Assembly (NCBI RefSeq): GCF_003014485.1
Contig: NZ_PYGA01000032.1
Location: 1-64,000 of the forward strand
Direction: 5' to 3'
DNA length: 64,000 bases
Origin: Murinocardiopsis flavida
GTDB taxonomy: Bacteria; Actinomycetota; Actinomycetes; Streptosporangiales; Streptosporangiaceae
Part shown: piece by piece, positions 63,777 to 64,000 of the stretch
Position numbering within the stretch: position 1 is the first letter of the stretch
Layout: each line of letters begins with the position of its first letter
Translations under genes and position numbers: made by a program
The notes under the pieces: model-generated
What the model was told of the DNA's origin: nothing
Databases searched by the model: none
The model's input: only the letters and a program-made list of their open reading frames with translations

Positions 63777-64000
63777 TCAGCCGGCCGAGGCGAAGTCGAT
63801 CCCGCTGTAGGTGGCCAGCTTGGTCAGCCGGTGATCGCTCGCCACCTTGCGGATGGTGCCGCTGCGACCGCGCATGACCAGGGAGTCCGTGCTCGCGCCG
63901 CCGCCTTCGTAGCGTACGCCGCTCATCAGTTCGCCGTCGGTGATGCCGGTCGCGGCGAAGAACACGTCCTCAGAGGACACCAGGTCATCGGTGTGCAGCA
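63777..64000 (-). CDS. glpX: Fructose-1,6-bisphosphatase class II, C-terminal part (5' end outside window)
   Basis: The open frame runs in from the right edge ([20 protein letters not shown]) and ends at 63777. [24 protein letters not shown] and the following DHRLTKL are the conserved end of GlpX, which binds the sugar phosphate (GRSGT). It catalyses the key gluconeogenic step. The position next to fumC in other actinobacteria supports this. About three quarters of the gene lies outside the window. Confidence 0.92.
   Translation of the reverse strand, partial: LHTDDLVSSEDVFFAATGITDGELMSGVRYEGGGASTDSLVMRGRSGTIRKVASDHRLTKLATYSGIDFASAG

Overview
The window is very GC-rich (about 70% or more by eye) with actinomycete codon use, GTG/TTG starts and many leaderless genes. 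Mycothiol chemistry (mca), a short-chain Z-prenyl diphosphate synthase, an IdeR/DmdR-type iron box and the gene order point to a filamentous actinomycete, perhaps Nocardiopsaceae-like; that last step is inference. No tRNA, rRNA or CRISPR array was seen.

The backbone follows a gene order known from Mycobacterium tuberculosis (about Rv1075c to Rv1099c): SGNH esterase, cbs, metB (4.9-9.7 kb); greA, DUF4307, mca, small membrane protein, YyaL-type protein (32.8-39.3 kb); uppS (42.6 kb); phoH2 (43.6 kb); fumC (52.8 kb); glpX (cut by the right edge). Between metB and greA, adjacent in M. tuberculosis, lie about 23 kb of accessory DNA. A second accessory stretch (54-63 kb) holds two ABC exporters, a frameshifted MFS gene and cell-envelope proteins.

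The most striking content is a set of three polymorphic-toxin modules (594-2401, 15524-18567 and 18950-21795). Each toxin starts with a class III (Flp-type) prepilin signal, G|AxxxEY, instead of a Sec signal. A variable low-complexity region follows, then a Hint (intein-like) domain with Ser at position 1, then a different C-terminal toxin tip. An immunity-type gene follows each toxin, overlapping it by ATGA in two cases. One tip is barnase-like and its neighbour is barstar-like; the other two tips are not identified. Two modules are tandem, each led by a homologous small membrane protein gene with a matching promoter. They lie between a ChlI/MoxR-type ATPase gene and its likely VWA partner. 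A broken copy of the 3' end of the ATPase gene is stranded between the two modules, a scar of module insertion or duplication.

Other regions: 2.7-4.7 kb, erythromycin-esterase homologue with divergent TetR; 10.0-12.2 kb, two tandem GntR/HutC regulators; 23.4-24.6 kb, FIST sensor protein followed by a 330-bp MITE-like element with exact 12-bp inverted ends and 10-bp target duplications; 25.1-27.3 kb, DHA2 drug exporter with TetR and a 33-bp operator; 27.3-29.8 kb, Eis-type acetyltransferase and iron-box-controlled siderophore-binding lipoprotein; 39.6-42.4 kb, lipoprotein, Ser/Thr kinase and ECF sigma factor; 45.1-52.6 kb, PhoD phosphatase, a giant membrane protein and a Crp-box-preceded secreted muralytic protein.
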